The translations under genes were made by a program, and so were the position numbers. This document shows positions 11,027-21,360 of a stretch of 64,000 nucleotides of DNA, one piece after another. The DNA is from Lenzites betulinus (taxonomy: Eukaryota; Basidiomycota; Agaricomycetes; Polyporales; Polyporaceae). The stretch is taken from NCBI GenBank assembly GCA_022264855.1, contig JABYQU010000075.1, forward strand, positions 1-64,000, in the 5' to 3' direction. The notes under the pieces are model-generated. The model was given only the letters and a program-made list of their open reading frames with translations, did not search any database and had not been told where the DNA came from. How positions within the stretch are numbered: position 1 is the first letter of the stretch; every line of letters starts with the position of its first letter.

Positions 11027-12786
11027 ATGCCCAAGAAGTATATTGACACCGCTCAACAGCTTGACGAAGCTCTTCGTTACTGGAAATCTTACTCCACTGT
11101 CGACGTATATATCCCCTTGGACAAGGCCATAGACTCTATCAATACGCCAGACCGTCTCGTTGAAGCCCGTCAGGATTATCCCGGTCGTTGGGTTGTGCGT
11201 ACCTTCACATCGTTGATAGATATCTGTTTGATCGCTTTCACAGCTGTGCCCTACTGGACAGAAGGGGTCGAAGCCAGCTATATTCTATACGGCCGCCGTG
11301 TGGCGCTGGAACTCTAGTCTAGAGACAGGTAATTTTGTACCCGAAGGCGAAACCGCTCCGGCGAAACTGGCAGAGTCTCGAATGTGAGTCGATCTACATT
11401 TGCGTCTTCTGTTCACACCTAGACCTGCTATTCTTCTAGTCAGACTGCACCTAGTAGCCTGTGTCAGTTTTCGTATGCCTTGGATACGCATCGCGACAAG
11501 ACACTCTGGGAAGCTCAACAGGTGCGCGCCTCGTGCTGTATTGATGTGTCGTCTGATTCAAATGCTGTAGGCATTCGAGACCTATATCAAGGATATCCCG
11601 GGCTTCAATAAGAGCAAGAAGACACGACGGGCCTGGCAGGACGGTGCTGACGGCAGTCGATCCGCGTATGTCATGAGTGCACAGATGTTTTTCAAGCGCA
11701 CAAGGTCTACCGCAAAGAGGGAGGCCTCCGTCAAATACGTGCTCCATCCGTGGATAGAAGCAGCTTCGAAGACGACCTCCTACTTTCCTAACCCGGACCG
11801 ACCCTCGTTGTTCGAAGCCGCCAAGGGCCGACTGATGAACATATCGGAGTGCGATCCTGCGTACATTCGTACTGGCGATCTTGTATGGATCAGCTTCTTT
11901 GCTGAGTTCATTATTGGCTTGAACAATTGGTCAACGACGTTCACTCCGTACGAGGTTGTTCGAGTTGCCACAGTGTCACCCGATCTCGTTGGCGAGGGTC
12001 TCAGCGTCAGCGACGAGGATGAAGATCCCCGTCCGTGTTTGGCAGCAGGGCTGGCATTCAACATTCGTGAGTTTCCTACATAAAATATAACATCTATGGT
12101 GTCTGATGCATGTTCAGCGCACACAGTCGATGACGAGCATGACGACGATACATCCTCTCCGACGCTTATGCACGCGGACGTTACTCCTGTCGAGAAGAAC
12201 GCCGAAATCTTCTTCGGGCCGAACGATGGAAGGATGTATCCATCCAGCTTTGATGACGGCGACTTTCGTAGCCCGACACCATCGACACCACCGGTGTGGG
12301 AGACGAGTCCTGCCAGGGCTGTAAGTAAACATGCAGGAGAAAAATTCCGTACTGACTATGTAGACTTTGCAGGAGGAGTATCTTGACGCCGACATGGATC
12401 TGAACGATTACGACATACTTCAAGACAGTCCGATCGACGTTTTCAACGAAGCCTCGACATCAGGAGTCCAAGTCGACTCTCCACTTTTGTCTGATGGCCG
12501 ATCACTGCCGTCGGTGACGGAATCTGAACTCTCGTCGCTCTCGGACGACACGGCAAGCGGTGTTTCATCCTCCATGCTTTCTGAGGTACGTTCATCATCC
12601 ACTGGCATCTTGACATCGCCACATACCGCTTCTACGTAGGATCGCAGCAAAAACAACACTTCTGGCTTGTCCTCCACCGCTCGGGGCAAGAAGCGTGCGA
12701 ATGAGGGACCAGCTCGGGATAGTAGCGGAGGCAGAGTCACGCGTAGCCGCAGCTCAGCGGTCGGGGGCGGCCAGATCAGGTACTAA
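11027..12786 (+). CDS. Intron-rich gene of unknown function
   Basis: Start ATG at 11027 (MPKKYIDTAQQLDEALRY). Exons join in phase through short GT-AG introns: exon 1 ends at 11194, exon 2 opens at 11244 (LCPTGQKGSKPAIFYTAAVW), and later exons continue through LHPWIEAASK and DLVWISFFAEFIIGL near 11740-11915. The stop TAA is at 12784-12786. The N-terminal half is compact and partly hydrophobic. The C-terminal half is acidic and serine-rich (SSLSDDTASG) and then turns basic (GKKRANEG, RVTRSRSS), which could be a nuclear localisation signal. I do not recognise the family. The consistent splice phases make a real gene very likely. An upstream in-frame ATG at 10985 would add 14 residues and lies closer to the TATA box. 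Confidence 0.7.
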
Positions 12787-15305
12787 ACCATGGATGATCT
12801 GTGCGCGCTTTTTGATGGATGATACCGGGTAGTGCAGTGTAGTATGGTGCTTCCGAAGGCGCCCCGTTTGAGTCTATCAAGGGCGGTGTATATGTAGCAC
12901 TTATTCTGTTTGTCGCCATGTTTCTGCTTGTATGCCCCTGAGGCTCTTCTAAATTCTCAGTGTTGTGTAATCCGGAGTAACTGCTCTTGTCTGAGAACGC
13001 CAACGGGGTCTAACGGCGTTGCTATAATGTCACTCAAAATGTGAGAGCCGCGGTATCGAACCCTGTATTGTTGTATTCCTTACGCGTCAACAGACTACTG
13101 TCCGTCGGTTTCCAGGCATGCGCCGTCGCTCATGTGTGGCGCTATCTGCAGACTGCGTACGAACGATGCACCAGTCCCCGTTTGTCTCTTGCATCCATGT
13201 GAACTGGTGTTCATCTCAGGGACCACATCACGTTAGAGCTTTCAAGTGCACAAGTGTTTAGCAGGTTGTGCTGTGCTTATACAGCCTGAGTCCCGACTCA
13301 GACTCTTTATAAGTTAGAGCCGCGGGGGCCCGGAGTTGTTTCGCTGCGGGCTGGTGAGCGGCGCTCAATGCGTGGAATGGGTGGGGCGTACTGTCTGCGG
13401 CGCACAATACTACCAGTAGGGTTTTATTGAGACGTTCTCAGTGATGTGATCAATGGCACTCTAGAAAGTGCCTGAGTGCCTCATACACGACCCCGCTTTC
13501 TGTCGTACAGATTCCAATATTAAAGCGGCTGCTCCTGCACATTGTGCCTGCTGCCAGTCTTGCACTGAAGTCCCTGACTTGGGCAGACTCAGAGTGTGAC
13601 TGGGAGCAGTACTTCAAGTTGTGTCTTCATACTTTGTACAGTCAGAAAATTTGGGCGGTTCAGACATTTCAAGTTCAACTGTTCACTTTCTTTCCCAATG
13701 AATTGCAAAGGCATACAATTCAGTCTATATTCAGTCTATATGACCTAACTGAATAGCCAGTTCAGCAGCTTCTTGTGCGATACTTGTCATGAAAACCTCA
13801 TCGCCTGGGAATGCATTGTTTACTGAGCTGTATCTGTGTTATGTATGATACAGTGGAAGACTGTAAGCTGAGAATGATGTGAAATAACTGGTATCAACAT
13901 TACGGGAGTGCCATTGTGTAGCGTCCTCCATCATTGGGCTTGATAATCACCAATCGCAGTCCCTGTTTAGTACAATATGTCAGGCTATAGGTGTGTGAAT
14001 GACTTTCCAGAGGATATTACCTCTAAACGCATATGTCCTACTACAATGCCCCTGCAACCCTTCCCTGCAAGCAAAAAGAACACGGGTGAAAGCATCTAAG
14101 TGGTGTCAGCAAAGATACTCTATGATATATGTTGTATGGGCCTACTGGAAATATTCCATCCATCTCTATCAACCACTGGTTATCAATCAAGATCTGTCCA
14201 CGTGTATCTGCTCGTGCACATATACAGCATGGTGCCTATAGAAGGTGTTATTCTCTCAGGGCTTGCTCCGAACTCTCCTGAATTAAATGCAAATTACACT
14301 TACATGTTGTAGTAGCCACGAAACAGCAGACAGAATGCCTAAGAATAATTCTCTAATACAGGATCAGACATCACAATATATTGTACACACCACACATATT
14401 GCTTACTCACCCAGTACGTGTATAGATCCTGTTGCAGTAAGAGCCATTCATATACTGCACAATATCCTAAAAAGCGAATCAATACAAACTCATCCAATAA
14501 TCAATATCCCCTAGAACATACGATCACAAAATCTGAGCTTATCACCTGATACAAAAATAAGAACGTTTATGCCGCAACGTTGACGGGACATGGGAGAGTA
14601 TTTTATCTAGTGGTCCGAGCAGGTGCGGAATATATACACAGAGAATTTGCCAATCGGCACTGATAGGTCTCACCTGCTTATAAATGTCAAAGACTTGCTG
14701 TGCGGGCGCTGTTACCATCTGAGACCTGCATCTAAATAATTAGAACATAGTAGAACAACAGAACTGGATCGCAGATTGCCCGGTATATTTTCACACCCAT
14801 TTGAGGTGTCTCTCAAAAAAGATACGCCGAACGTAGGCCAGGTCTGCCCGGAGGGCCATGTCAATATCTATGCACTGGCCACACGTTCTACGTGTCACAG
14901 GGTGCCGCACTCTCTCAGATGTATCCAACTTCGTTCAACTTCTGACTCACTACCAGTGCCATGGCACCACCACGTTCACGGGGCTTAGGATTAAGGCGTC
15001 TGTGCTTCAAACTTCGGGGGGCAATCTGCCATGCACTCTTCGATGTCCCGAACAACCATGCGGACGCCCACGTCTACGGCTATATATGAAAGTGTACGTG
15101 TACTACGTCCTCAGGCTTCCTACCTCCATCACCCTCTTACCCTTACCCTCCCTCTGCTCGCCCTACGTCACGGCGAGGTTATCCCAAGATCTAGAGTCGC
15201 TTGCCCAGCAAGCAGACAGTTGTAACACACAATGTAGGTGCATCTGGAAAAGTCTGTAACAATTGACTGACTCATATTTCCTCACTGTGATGATGATCCG
15301 ACAGC
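12787..15305. other. AT-rich intergenic stretch upstream of HET1
   Basis: No gene is supported. From about 13,500 to 14,750 the DNA is richer in A and T than its neighbours. An imperfect inverted repeat lies at 13276-13313. A direct 11-mer repeat, ATTCAGTCTAT, occurs at 13718-13728 and 13729-13739. The stretch could be an eroded mobile element, but no element-encoded protein is visible. Confidence 0.4.
13276..13313. repeat. Imperfect inverted repeat
   Basis: Outer arms CTTATA (13276-13281) and TATAAG (13308-13313) enclose a near-palindrome, CTGAGTC-cc-GACTCAG, at 13286-13301. The structure could be the end of a small mobile element or a factor-binding site. Confidence 0.4.
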
Positions 15306-17739
15306 ATGCCTCGCTTTTTAAACACCTGGTCGGGCGAGTTTGTTTGGGAGCACGACGCGGCAAAGGTCCACTACGCCATCCTTTCTCACACCTGGAATGG
15401 TTCCGAAGATGGCGGCGAGCAGACTTATGCCGATATCTTGAAGCTGCAAGCGGAGGCTGCTCAGTGCACTGCGGAAGCTTCAATCTCTGGGTCTCAGCCA
15501 GCACACACCGGGAGTCTCGAAGACCTTCCCGAGCCAGAGGCTAAAGGCTCTCCATGGGGCTCCGCTACCCCCCGTGTGCCTTCACCTTTTTTTTCCCACC
15601 CTAAGCTATCGGAGAAGATTGCGATGGCCTGCAAGGTCGCGAGGGAGGCTGGTTACGAACTCCTCTGGATCGACACATGCTGCATCGACAAGTCGAGCAG
15701 CGCCGAGCTCGCGGAGGCGATCAACTCGATGAACGCATGGTATCGGCTCTCGGCCGTGTGCTACGCCTTCCTCGCGGACGTTCCGGATGGCGATGACCCC
15801 CCAGATGAAGGTTCTCAGTTCAGGAAGAGCCGATGGCACAAGCGTGGATGGACGCTCCAGGAACTCATTGCACCGCAGCGAGTCATCTTTCTGACCAGTA
15901 CATGGACCTTTCTGGGCACGAGAAGGGGACTTGCGACGACAATCGAGCAGCGCACAGGCGTTGACTTTGCAATCCTGATCGGGCGCGCTCGTGTCGACTC
16001 GGTCTGCGTTGCGCGGAGAATGTCATGGGCGGCGAGGCGCGAAACAACGCGCGTGGAGGACCGTGCATATTCGCTGCTGGGGATCTTCGGCGTTCACATG
16101 GCGCCGATCTATGGCGAGGGCGAGAACGCGTTTCTCCGTCTACAGGAGGAAATCCTGAGGACGGTCCCGGACCAGACAATCTTCGTATGGGAACGCCCTG
16201 CGTCGATCTCCGGTCTTCTCACCCCTTCTCCTCTTGGCTTCCGGGACTATGGCGATGTTCGTGTTTTGTCACCTGCCGACTTTGCATCCCGACTGGGCCT
16301 CCAGATCCAAGACGTCCCCGCGCTGCAGGCTGTCGTCACCCCACAGGGCGTCCGTATGAAGCTTTTATGTGTCGATCTCCGCAAGCTTCCAGCCCCCACC
16401 AAGCCAGATATATACATTGGGCTATCACCAATAGCTGAGACGTTCGGATCTCGTCGTGTCAACTGCACACAGGTGCCCCGCGCCCATCTGCTCGCCCTAC
16501 TCCCATGTGAGGACCACAACGGCCGCCTCCAGGTACTACCACTTTATTGCCCACCGCCAGGTAGCATCCCGGCGTACGTCACACGCGAGGCGCCTTGCGA
16601 ATGCTCACTCTCAAAGACGTATGCTACTCCTTATGTGCTAGACATCCCAGAGGCTACTCTGAAGGCCCATAGTATGGTGCTTCCTGCCATCGACGTCTCT
16701 ATCCTCCACCATCACTCGCACCGGTCAGCATCCGGATTAACAACACTTACGTGTGGGCGAGGCGGAAACTTGAGGTTCCGGCCAGGGGCAGCCCACAATG
16801 CTGTCGACTTCGAGTTCAGCTCCGAGTCCATTCAAGAGTTGGCCGCACTGGGCTTCCACCTCTCGCCCTTGCGATGCGAGCATTCATCTCTGCCTCGGGA
16901 GGGAACCCTCATATCGTTTGTGCTCTCTTCGGAAACGCTATGCCGTCCATGGACAAACAACTTACCACGGCAGAGGGCCACGCTCGATCTCTCCTTCACA
17001 TCCGTCAACGAATACGTTGTGGAGGTTAAATTCACCGCGGTCAACTTCACATTTGGTCCCATGTCACACTGGCAGGACGTCAGCGGCTCGACCAACACCT
17101 CCGGTAGTACAACGAACACTTCAAACATTGAGCTCGACATCCCACGCTCGTTCGTCCTAGATACAGCATCCGGCGCTCAGCTAGCAGAGGGGAGTTCTAC
17201 CTCGAAGTTCCCTTTGCGTTACAGAACCCTGCACGTCTTGGCACATGCCGAATTTGCCCTCTACGCTGGTCCTGGCTCGCCGGAAGAGGACAGGGACGGC
17301 ACAGTGCGCATTCGATGGCTGAAGGTGCTCGTTCAGCGCTCCATAGCACGTCCCGCCGACAGCGTGTGCATCGCGGTTGAGCTGTCCGACGTCCAGTTAC
17401 ATTCCCAGTCGCACAATCAGAAGAGAGCACGGCGGACAGACTTCCGACGTGCTCTTGACAGCTCGCTGGACGACATCGATCCCGACGGGCACTTGCCGAG
17501 GCCGCTTCCACCACCACGGTTGAGGGCGACAAAGCCTTTGCGTATCGATGAGCTGGTATTGGTCAGCCTGAACCCGTCCTGAAATGAATATTTGCTTACA
17601 GAGAATACAGGATCTGGCGGAAGCTCGTCGCAGCAATAATGACGCGGACGAGTCGCACACGGATCATCGACGATCTACCACTGTGCAATTCTTACAACGT
17701 CTTCTGACATATACTAGGCGCACCGACGGCTCGGCTTGA
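15306..17739 (+). CDS. HET-domain protein 1 (HET1)
   Basis: Two exons, 15306-17555 and 17611-17739, joined in phase across a 55-nt intron (gtattg...tacag), give about 792 residues. The start at MPRFLNTW is shared by all three paralogues here. The HET domain shows YAILSHTW (residues 23-30), LLWIDTCCIDKSSSAEL (about 118-134) and RGWTLQELIAP (about 180-190). It is followed by a DUF8212-like segment, RRMSWAARRETTRVEDRAYS then LLGIFGVHMAPIYGEG (about 238-275). The remaining 450 residues form a conserved but unnamed extension with LPRQRA, FALYAGPG and similar blocks. No NACHT, WD40 or transmembrane segment is visible. HET proteins are known from fungal heterokaryon incompatibility, where they cause cell death after non-self fusion; a role here is inferred from the family. 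Exon 2 matches the start of the HET2 tail and the end of the HET3 tail. Confidence 0.9.
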
Positions 17740-18176
17740 TTCTCCGTGTCGCTGCAGCTGGATGGCCTGGACCTACTGGTTCGTTCTGGGGGATAATGCA
17801 CGCCCTGTCCGGAAAGCTTTGCGTCAATAGGTGCGACGCGTATCGACTGCAAACGCGAGGCGGGGCTGACTGATGCGCTCGATAAAAGACTTCAGGACAT
17901 CGACGCAGACGACATGGACGAGGATGGGCACGCGCACGTCAACTATGACTACATTAGCAACAATTATTTAATGATTGGCAACTCGACCCTGCATATCTCG
18001 TGATCACTCATCGTATGTCCAGTATGGCGTGAAAACGGCCATTGTTTCATGCGTGAGCCCATCCACCTGGGGTAGACGTGACTGTGCCGGATGAGCTCAC
18101 ATGAGCGCGCACGAGGCCGTGATTCTGATAACGCAATGAGCTGTACACAATGTAGTTGGGCGGCCTAAAAGAGCAC
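17740..18176. other. Gap between convergent HET1 and X1, with a possible HET-like remnant
   Basis: Mostly featureless. A 43-codon open stretch at 17872-18003 reads DALDKRLQDIDADDMDEDGH, similar to ALDSSLDDIDPDGH near the end of HET1 exon 1. It may be a leftover of an extra HET copy. An extra 3' exon of X1 could also reach into 18050-18140. Confidence 0.3.
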
Positions 18177-19320
18177 TCACGGGCTGGTCTTTGGGCTGGA
18201 TGGTGTCGTTGAAGTGGGACCGGTCAGAGGCAAAGCTGCACTGGGCGGCGGAGAATCTTCCGGCGGGACGTCGTCGTCGTCCGGGACGTGTCCGCGTATA
18301 TCGACCTCTGTCACGTTGAGGACAGAGGCAACATCCGACAAGGAGTCCTCACTTGTTGAGTCGTCCGCTTCGGCCGAATCTTCACTGATGCTATCAGACT
18401 CATCTGAGTCCTCGTCGCAGCGCGGTGTCGGGGTCAGAGGCAATCGAGCACGAGCGTCGCGTATTATCCTAGAGGTACCATATTGTGAGTTTTTCGTCGG
18501 CCGGACGTCATTACAGAGACTTACTCAACAATTGTCTCTACTTCCTCGTAGAAGTCAAGCGGGGTTGGGATGGTGTTAGCCGTGAGATGTTCGTCAAGCT
18601 CGAACCACAGGTCCACTAAGGGCAGAAATTCAGCTGTCTTGTCGTGAGCGAGTCCGAAGATATCCATTCCCAGAAGTCCATCGAACGAGGTTTCGAGGTT
18701 CAAGGCTGGTGTAGTTGTTGACGGGCTGGAGCTGTGCACGCCACCGGTTCCCGCCAAGGGAGAGGCTTCTTCCGAGTGAAACGCGCGAGCACGCTGCAAG
18801 TCATTTTCGAAGTGTCTCACAATCTTCACATGCTGCATGCTAGTTATCTGCACCGCGTTGCAGTCGTCGTATTGATCTTCCATCCGCCGGAGTCGCACAG
18901 TGGCCTTGTTTTCGTACCAGTGGTAGCAGTTGGCAAACGGGAACGGCGTTTTAGTCTGAACCGGGGGGCGGCCGCATGGATGATGGGTATTAGGATAGAT
19001 GGGGATGGCCATGTCGGAGGTGATACCATCTTCTGGGATGGGCGGACGCAGAGTCGGGGCAATAGGGCATACTTGAAATCGAAACCACGCGCTTGTTGGA
19101 AAGGGAAGATCCAAGGCCTAAGAATTCAATTAGTGACGCCCACTGACTCGGACTTGCAAAGACAGCCTGAGCGCACAATATCAAGATAGACGAGGTACGT
19201 CTTTGGCACGAGTGCCCGTGCTCTAGACGTGGTTTCGAGATCTCCAAAGTGTTCTACCATAGCGACAGGATCCATGCGAATCACTCCGTATTGGCAAACA
19301 TCAGGGCAATTAAGTAACAT
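18177..19320 (-). CDS. X1: unknown protein family X, copy 1
   Basis: Exon 1 is 19320-19177 (48 codons, GVIRMDPVAMVEHF, KTYLVYLDI). Exon 2 is 19117-18525 (ALDLPFPTSAWFRF, SDMAIPIYPNTHHPCGR, PFPFANCYHWYENK). Exon 3 starts at 18468 and encodes an acidic, serine-rich tail (DEDSDESDSISEDSAEADD). The frame closes with TGA at 18177, but that codon overlaps a GTGAGT donor, so a further exon (SLRYQNHGLVRAHV) is possible. X2 at 58396-59720 is a clear paralogue with the same exon 1 length and the same phases. No known domain or catalytic motif is recognised. The conserved core is about 170 residues, with invariant tryptophans and an NCYHW/KCYHW block. It is divergent from Y1 and convergent with HET1. 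Confidence 0.8.
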
Positions 19321-19668
19321 GATCCTTACTAGCCCTGTACGCGTTTCGTGAGGCGCGTTGCTGTCGAGAATTCGGAGGTCGTGGTATTATAGTTCGCGAA
19401 GGCTTTCAACGAAGCGAAGTACTCTACGCGGCAGATCTTTAAAGGTTACTTAGGGCAGGTGTCAATTCAGTCTTCAGCCAAGATATAAGTCGTGGGAATT
19501 AGGAGCTATCGGGAAACACCTCGGGCTTGACCAAGAACGTTCATCCTGAGGCAACTAACGAAACGCAGGTGTATGTCTTTTCTACGCTCGTATATTTGCC
19601 TGATCTCTGATTTCTGGGTTCGCAGTCTGCTGGTTCGCGCTCTTGCAGTTCAAAATTCAGACGCTTAT
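19321..19668. promoter_or_regulatory. Shared promoter region of divergent X1 and Y1
   Basis: Start codons of X1 (minus) and Y1 (plus) are 348 bp apart, so both promoters must overlap here. No clear TATA box or palindrome was found. The equivalent Y2-X2 gap is 312 bp. Confidence 0.5.
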
Positions 19669-20843
19669 ATGCAACCTGCTGCTGATAGTCGCTGCGCACG
19701 ATGTCGTACACCCCACCATTCACAATATTGTCCACTAGATCCCGACCGATTTGCTTCCGGAGATATATGGGGCATTTCAGAAGCGACGAGAGTTCCTATA
19801 CAACTGATTCTGTACAGAAACCGACCTGCAGCCGCAAGGAACTCTCGTGAAGCTGGGCTATCGTCGAAATGGAGCGTAGCGCCCAAGAATACGGGAAGCG
19901 GCAAATACTGGGAGTACAACGCCCGTCCGTGTATCATGATGAGCGCAGGAGATCCGTACTCATCCAACGGCCATCCCATCTGCCTTTTGGCTACTTTCCA
20001 TGGTGCCGCCGTGCTGCAAGACTTACCGGAAGTCCTCAGACGCTTCTGCGTTCCCATATCCCCCCATCCACTCAGCGCACAGGACGGCGTCCATCTCCAT
20101 ATCACTCCCGAGTGGCTGAAAGCCGATGCATGGGTTATAGCGTGGCTGTATGTGACCTATAGCCCTCTGCAGGGGAGATGGCAAAACAAGGCACCCGGCA
20201 GCTCCTGGAACTCATCCTATAAACTCGACGACGAAGCCTTTGCAAAACTATTAGACCTGTGCCGGGAGAGAAGGAAACAATGGGAGGAGTTGTGCACACA
20301 AGACAAAGAGCTCAGGAAGCGTTGTGTTGTGGAATACAAGGTAACAAGCACACCTACTCATAACAATATATTTTAACGCATTCTAACAGGCCATGAATGC
20401 GCGCATTAAGCGCGAGGCTGGCCTTGTAAAAACTCGTAAAGAGAAGGACGAACCTGTAAAACTCTCTCCGACTTCTATATATCTACCTAAAGACACTAAT
20501 ACGATGCCGACTCATCTTGTGATAGGTGGCTTCCGGCTCGGGTACCAGTGGAAGGAAAAACAGAAAGGCTAAGGGCAATGGAAGTGCTGAAGGACGGCCG
20601 AGATCTGGCAGGACACATACCGTCCAAACCCTTGGCAACGACACCGGAGCCCAGTCAGCATATTCTGATTTGGCCTCAGCTGCCTCTAACGCCGCCACTG
20701 GAGTCATGCTCGACACGGTCGTCACTCCCAAAACGCCACCATGCCCAGGCGCAACTGGCTCTGTCAGTAATTCAATATGTGTAGCATCTTATGGTCAAAC
20801 TGATCGGAGTCGTGATATGCGTAGACAGCACACACAACAGTAG
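19669..20843 (+). CDS. Y1: unknown protein family Y, copy 1
   Basis: Exons 19669-20340, 20390-20455 and 20526-20843 join in phase 0. The start MQPAADSRCARCRTPH is chosen because Y2 begins at the matching place (MTDDAAPLGDSGDCTRC); an in-frame ATG at 19573 would add 32 residues. Features shared with Y2: a C-x-R-C pair near the N-terminus, GDIWGI/GDICAI, HPICLLATF/HTICLMDTF, LRRFCVPISPH/LRLFCAPVSPH, HITPEWLKADAWVIAW/HTSPEWCKPNAWLIAY, and a basic helix ending in WEEL and VVEYK. The C-terminal exons are low-complexity, lysine/serine-rich (SGRKNRKAKG). The single C-x-x-C could bind a metal with other residues, but this is not shown. I do not recognise the family. The middle exon and last splice are less certain than exon 1. 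Confidence 0.75.
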
Positions 20844-21360
20844 AACGCACAGAACACATAGTATCGCCCTCCGGACTCGAAGTGGCTGAGGCGTCAAAAC
20901 GAAGATATGCTTCGCCTTCCGGCGAGCAGTCCTCAAGTCATCCTCAAGACGCTCTCCAAGATCAAAGCCGCAGCTTTATATCGGAAAAATGATCTTCTCG
21001 ACTGACGAAGGTATTCCGAGATTTTAAGTAGGAGTGGGCGGAGCCGAAGACTGTTCGGGCAATGGAGAATTCGAAATTAGCTTCCGACCGTTGAACGTTG
21101 AACATTGATCTGTGGGGAATTGTATAATGTTTTCATTGTATGTGTGTGTGAGAGTGAGAGAGAGAGAGGGAGGGAGGGAGAGGGTTTTGAAGACTAGCGG
21201 AAGTTCGGATTGAGTGGAAGTACACACTACAGCCGAAATAGACGCCCATATACGAAGTAATTCTCCGCCCTCACTAGTAGCACTCCAAGATCCGACTCTT
21301 GGGTTCATACCCTACTCCAGCGAACTGTAGGCTACACACATCGTACTCTGACGATGCAAA
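20844..21360. other. Intergenic stretch upstream of ELP1 with a simple repeat
   Basis: Contains the motif TTGAACGTTGAAC at 21091-21103, also found upstream of the DUF6535 gene, and a GT/GA/GGGA microsatellite at 21139-21184. No gene is seen. Confidence 0.5.
21139..21184. repeat. Microsatellite (TG)n-(GA)n-(GGGA)n
   Basis: A run of TG repeats passes into GA and then GGGA repeats, giving a purine-rich tract about 175 bp before the ELP1 start codon. Confidence 0.85.

Noticed and set aside
13040..13080. TCGAACCC stretch resembling a tRNA T-arm
   Set aside because: No matching acceptor stem or anticodon arm within 90 nt.
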